DNA of 63,786 nucleotides from Bacteroidales bacterium (GTDB lineage Bacteria; Bacteroidota; Bacteroidia; Bacteroidales; P3): NCBI GenBank assembly GCA_017446745.1, contig JAFSQF010000014.1, positions 1 to 63,786 of the forward strand, read 5' to 3'. Shown piece by piece: positions 62,672 to 63,786 of this stretch (position 1 is its first letter; each line of letters starts with the position of its first letter). The notes under the pieces were generated by a model. It saw only the letters and a program-made list of their open reading frames with translations, ran no database searches and was not told where the DNA came from. The position numbers and the translations under genes were made by a program.

Positions 62672-62691
62672 TTCCGCTATACGACGGAACT
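62670..62691 (+). terminator. Short hairpin at the operon end
   Basis: AGTTCCG and CGGAACT pair around an 8-base loop within the 20 bases after the stop of the third gene. It is a weak structure and may act with the larger hairpin that follows. Confidence 0.35.
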
Positions 62692-62700
62692 CATAGTTAA

Positions 62701-62742
62701 TATATAGCCACGGCAAGCCCTCACGCTTGTCGTGGCTATATA
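62701..62742. terminator. Long 18-bp hairpin after the operon
   Basis: TATATAGCCACGGCAAGC (62701-62718) pairs with GCTTGTCGTGGCTATATA (62725-62742) around CCTCAC, with a single G-T wobble-type mismatch. It can act on both strands. An attachment-site or IS-end role is also possible given the broken transposase downstream. Confidence 0.55.
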
Positions 62743-62788
62743 CTGCTCCATCCATCCCGTTTTTCACTAACCCAAGTTCAACCCTGAA

Positions 62789-62811
62789 TTTTTTTTTTTT
62801 TTGGGGGGGGG
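62789..62811. repeat. T14-G9 homopolymer junction
   Basis: About fourteen T residues are followed directly by nine G residues. Such a tract slips readily in replication and sequencing. It lies between the operon and the transposase remnant and could mark a repaired or misassembled junction. Confidence 0.7.
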
Positions 62812-62986
62812 CATTTCTCAACCAATCAGATTTGTAAAGTGTTGATTTATAACAATACCTGGTCTGCAAAGTAGCAAAAGTCGGTTTGTACTACCCAGAG
62901 CGTATGAAATATTGTTCCTTTTCAAGGGCCGTTTTCTCGCCTCAGCATAGTGCAAACACTTCGTGATTTGCCCTCTGCATTCGGCT

Positions 62987-63709
62987 TACGAAAAAGCTCT
63001 CTTCGACTTGACGAATTATTATTTCGAGGGGCGCAAGGCCGCGAGCCGCAAGGCATAATTCGGACGCAGCAAGGAGAAACGCAGCGACTGCCGCCTGCTG
63101 GTGCTTGCGCTGTGCATCAACACCGACGGCTTCATACGCTACTCGGCCATACTCGAGGGCAACACCGCTGACCCCAAGTCCCTGCCCGCCATGGTGGACG
63201 GCCTCATGGCCAAAAGCCCAGTGAGAGAGGAGGATCGCACGCTGGTGGTCATCGACGCCGGCATAGCCTCCGAGGCAAACCTCACCCTGCTCAAGGACAA
63301 GGGGTACAACTACCTGTGCGTTTCACGCACGAGGCTGAAAGACTACGAACTCGCGCCGGATTGCAGGACCGTGACGGTATACGACGCACGCAAGCAGGCC
63401 ATCAGCCTGAGAGAAGTCTGCACCGAACCCGACGGTGACTACTACCTCGAAGTCACATCCCCGTCGAAAGCCATGACCGAGGCCTCGATGAACCGGCAGT
63501 GGAAAGAGCGATTCGAGGAGGAACTCGAGAAAGCCAATGCCTCGATAGGCAAGAAAGGCGGCACGAAAAAATACGAGAAAGTGATAGAGCGCGTCGCGCG
63601 TGCGCAGGGTAAATACCCCTCGATATGTAAGTTTACGGTGAACGCCCCCCCGCCACACATTAGAGGCAATGGACGGCTGTACCAGCAGCTTGGGCTGGCA
63701 CGGTTATGA
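62987..63709 (+). pseudogene. Broken IS1634-type (IS4 superfamily) transposase
   Basis: In one frame, YEKALFDLTNYYFEGRKAAS with RKA after it meets a TAA at 63056-63058, then continues FGRSKEKRSDCRLLVLALCI, NTDGFIRYSAILEGNTADPK, TLVVIDAGIASEANLTLLK and RVARAQGKYPSICKFTVN. These phrases are the N-terminal and central parts of IS1634-type transposases, including the first two catalytic Asp strands. The TAA replaces an expected Glu codon, and after about 63640 similarity is lost before the third catalytic residue, so the gene is dead by both nonsense and truncation. The start is missing too. It shows that the accessory end has been an insertion site. Confidence 0.8.
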
Positions 63710-63786
63710 TATCTACAGATGATGATGTTGAAAATTTCGTGAATCTATTCCGTCCACTCGCCGGGCAACAGGCGGTGGAGGTCTTC
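63706..63786 (+). CDS. Possible start of another gene at the window edge
   Basis: ATG at 63706 opens 27 codons (MISTDDDVENFVNLFRPLAG then QQAVEVF) that run off the window. The chain is too short to assign. It could be the start of a further IS transposase; the phrase NLFRPLAG suggests this only weakly. Confidence 0.35.
   Translation, partial: MISTDDDVENFVNLFRPLAGQQAVEVF

Noticed and set aside
60560-62780. Inverted repeats flanking the operon (TGAACTTGGG at about 60560 and its complement at about 62771; AAATCAACACT at about 60606 and its complement at about 62839)
   Set aside because: The two short matches are in an order that does not fit a simple pair of inverted flanks, and 10-11 bases can match by chance.
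62657-62869. Minus-strand ORF of 70 codons after the operon
   Set aside because: It crosses the strong hairpin and the T14-G9 run, which gives a lysine run; it is not gene-like.

Overview
The window is a chromosomal segment of a member of the Bacteroidota, most likely an uncultured Bacteroidales. The evidence is the set of gene families (PorE- and PorP/SprF-type outer-membrane proteins, secreted proteins with type IX secretion C-terminal domains, Bacteroidota-type ParC and IleS, the menaquinone genes menA and menG) together with repeated upstream boxes of the form TAnnTTTG, the -7 element of Bacteroidota promoters. A type IX secretion system (T9SS) argues against typical gut Bacteroides. I cannot place the genus. 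Most genes are moderately GC-rich; the last 3 kb are visibly AT-rich and accessory.

Layout. 1-630 is the start of an AAA-type ATPase cut by the window edge. ileS and a secreted beta-helix-like protein follow on the plus strand. 6.3-18.1 kb is a long minus-strand run (rsfS, ftsH, a LUD-domain gene, cdsA, psd, an RluA-type pseudouridine synthase, a gingipain-like secreted peptidase, an arginine-decarboxylase-type enzyme, an FKBP lipoprotein) that may form one transcription unit around membrane lipid synthesis and protein quality control. 18.7-22.7 kb has an M49-like peptidase lipoprotein and a short UvrA paralogue. 22.8-26.2 kb is a PorP/SprF plus TPR/PD40 pair. tsaD and tamB are divergent at 27.3 kb; tamB is followed by a GT9 glycosyltransferase and a phosphodiester glycosidase. 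34-39 kb holds a T9SS cargo protein, a sirtuin, PorE and ackA. 39-47.6 kb has an EF-hand membrane protein of unknown role, aspS, a four-helix-bundle protein, menA-menG, a nitroreductase-like protein and hisS. 47.7-60.4 kb has a RyR-domain membrane protein, glycosyltransferases, topA, hflX, parC and a polytopic glycosyltransferase.

The accessory end, 60.4-63.8 kb, holds a decayed DUF4248-like gene, a compact three-gene operon with its own promoter and palindromic operator (61366-62671), a strong hairpin, a T14-G9 homopolymer, and a broken IS1634-type transposase. The operon encodes a 72-residue protein, a SecB-like chaperone and a protein with features of an ADP-ribosyltransferase fold. This is the layout expected of a toxin-antitoxin-chaperone system such as the phage-defence system CmdTAC, here in an unusual order, and is the best candidate for an undescribed system in the window.

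Other structure that genes do not explain: a two-copy MITE-like element (33809-33957 and 49693-49860), palindromic GTTGCAAC repeats in the ftsH-psd cluster that duplicate a start-codon region, a 23-bp perfect palindrome upstream of rsfS, REP-like GGATT-TGT-AATCC repeats near 45.6 kb, and a 180-bp tract of 9-mer repeats after aspS. No tRNA, rRNA or CRISPR array was seen.
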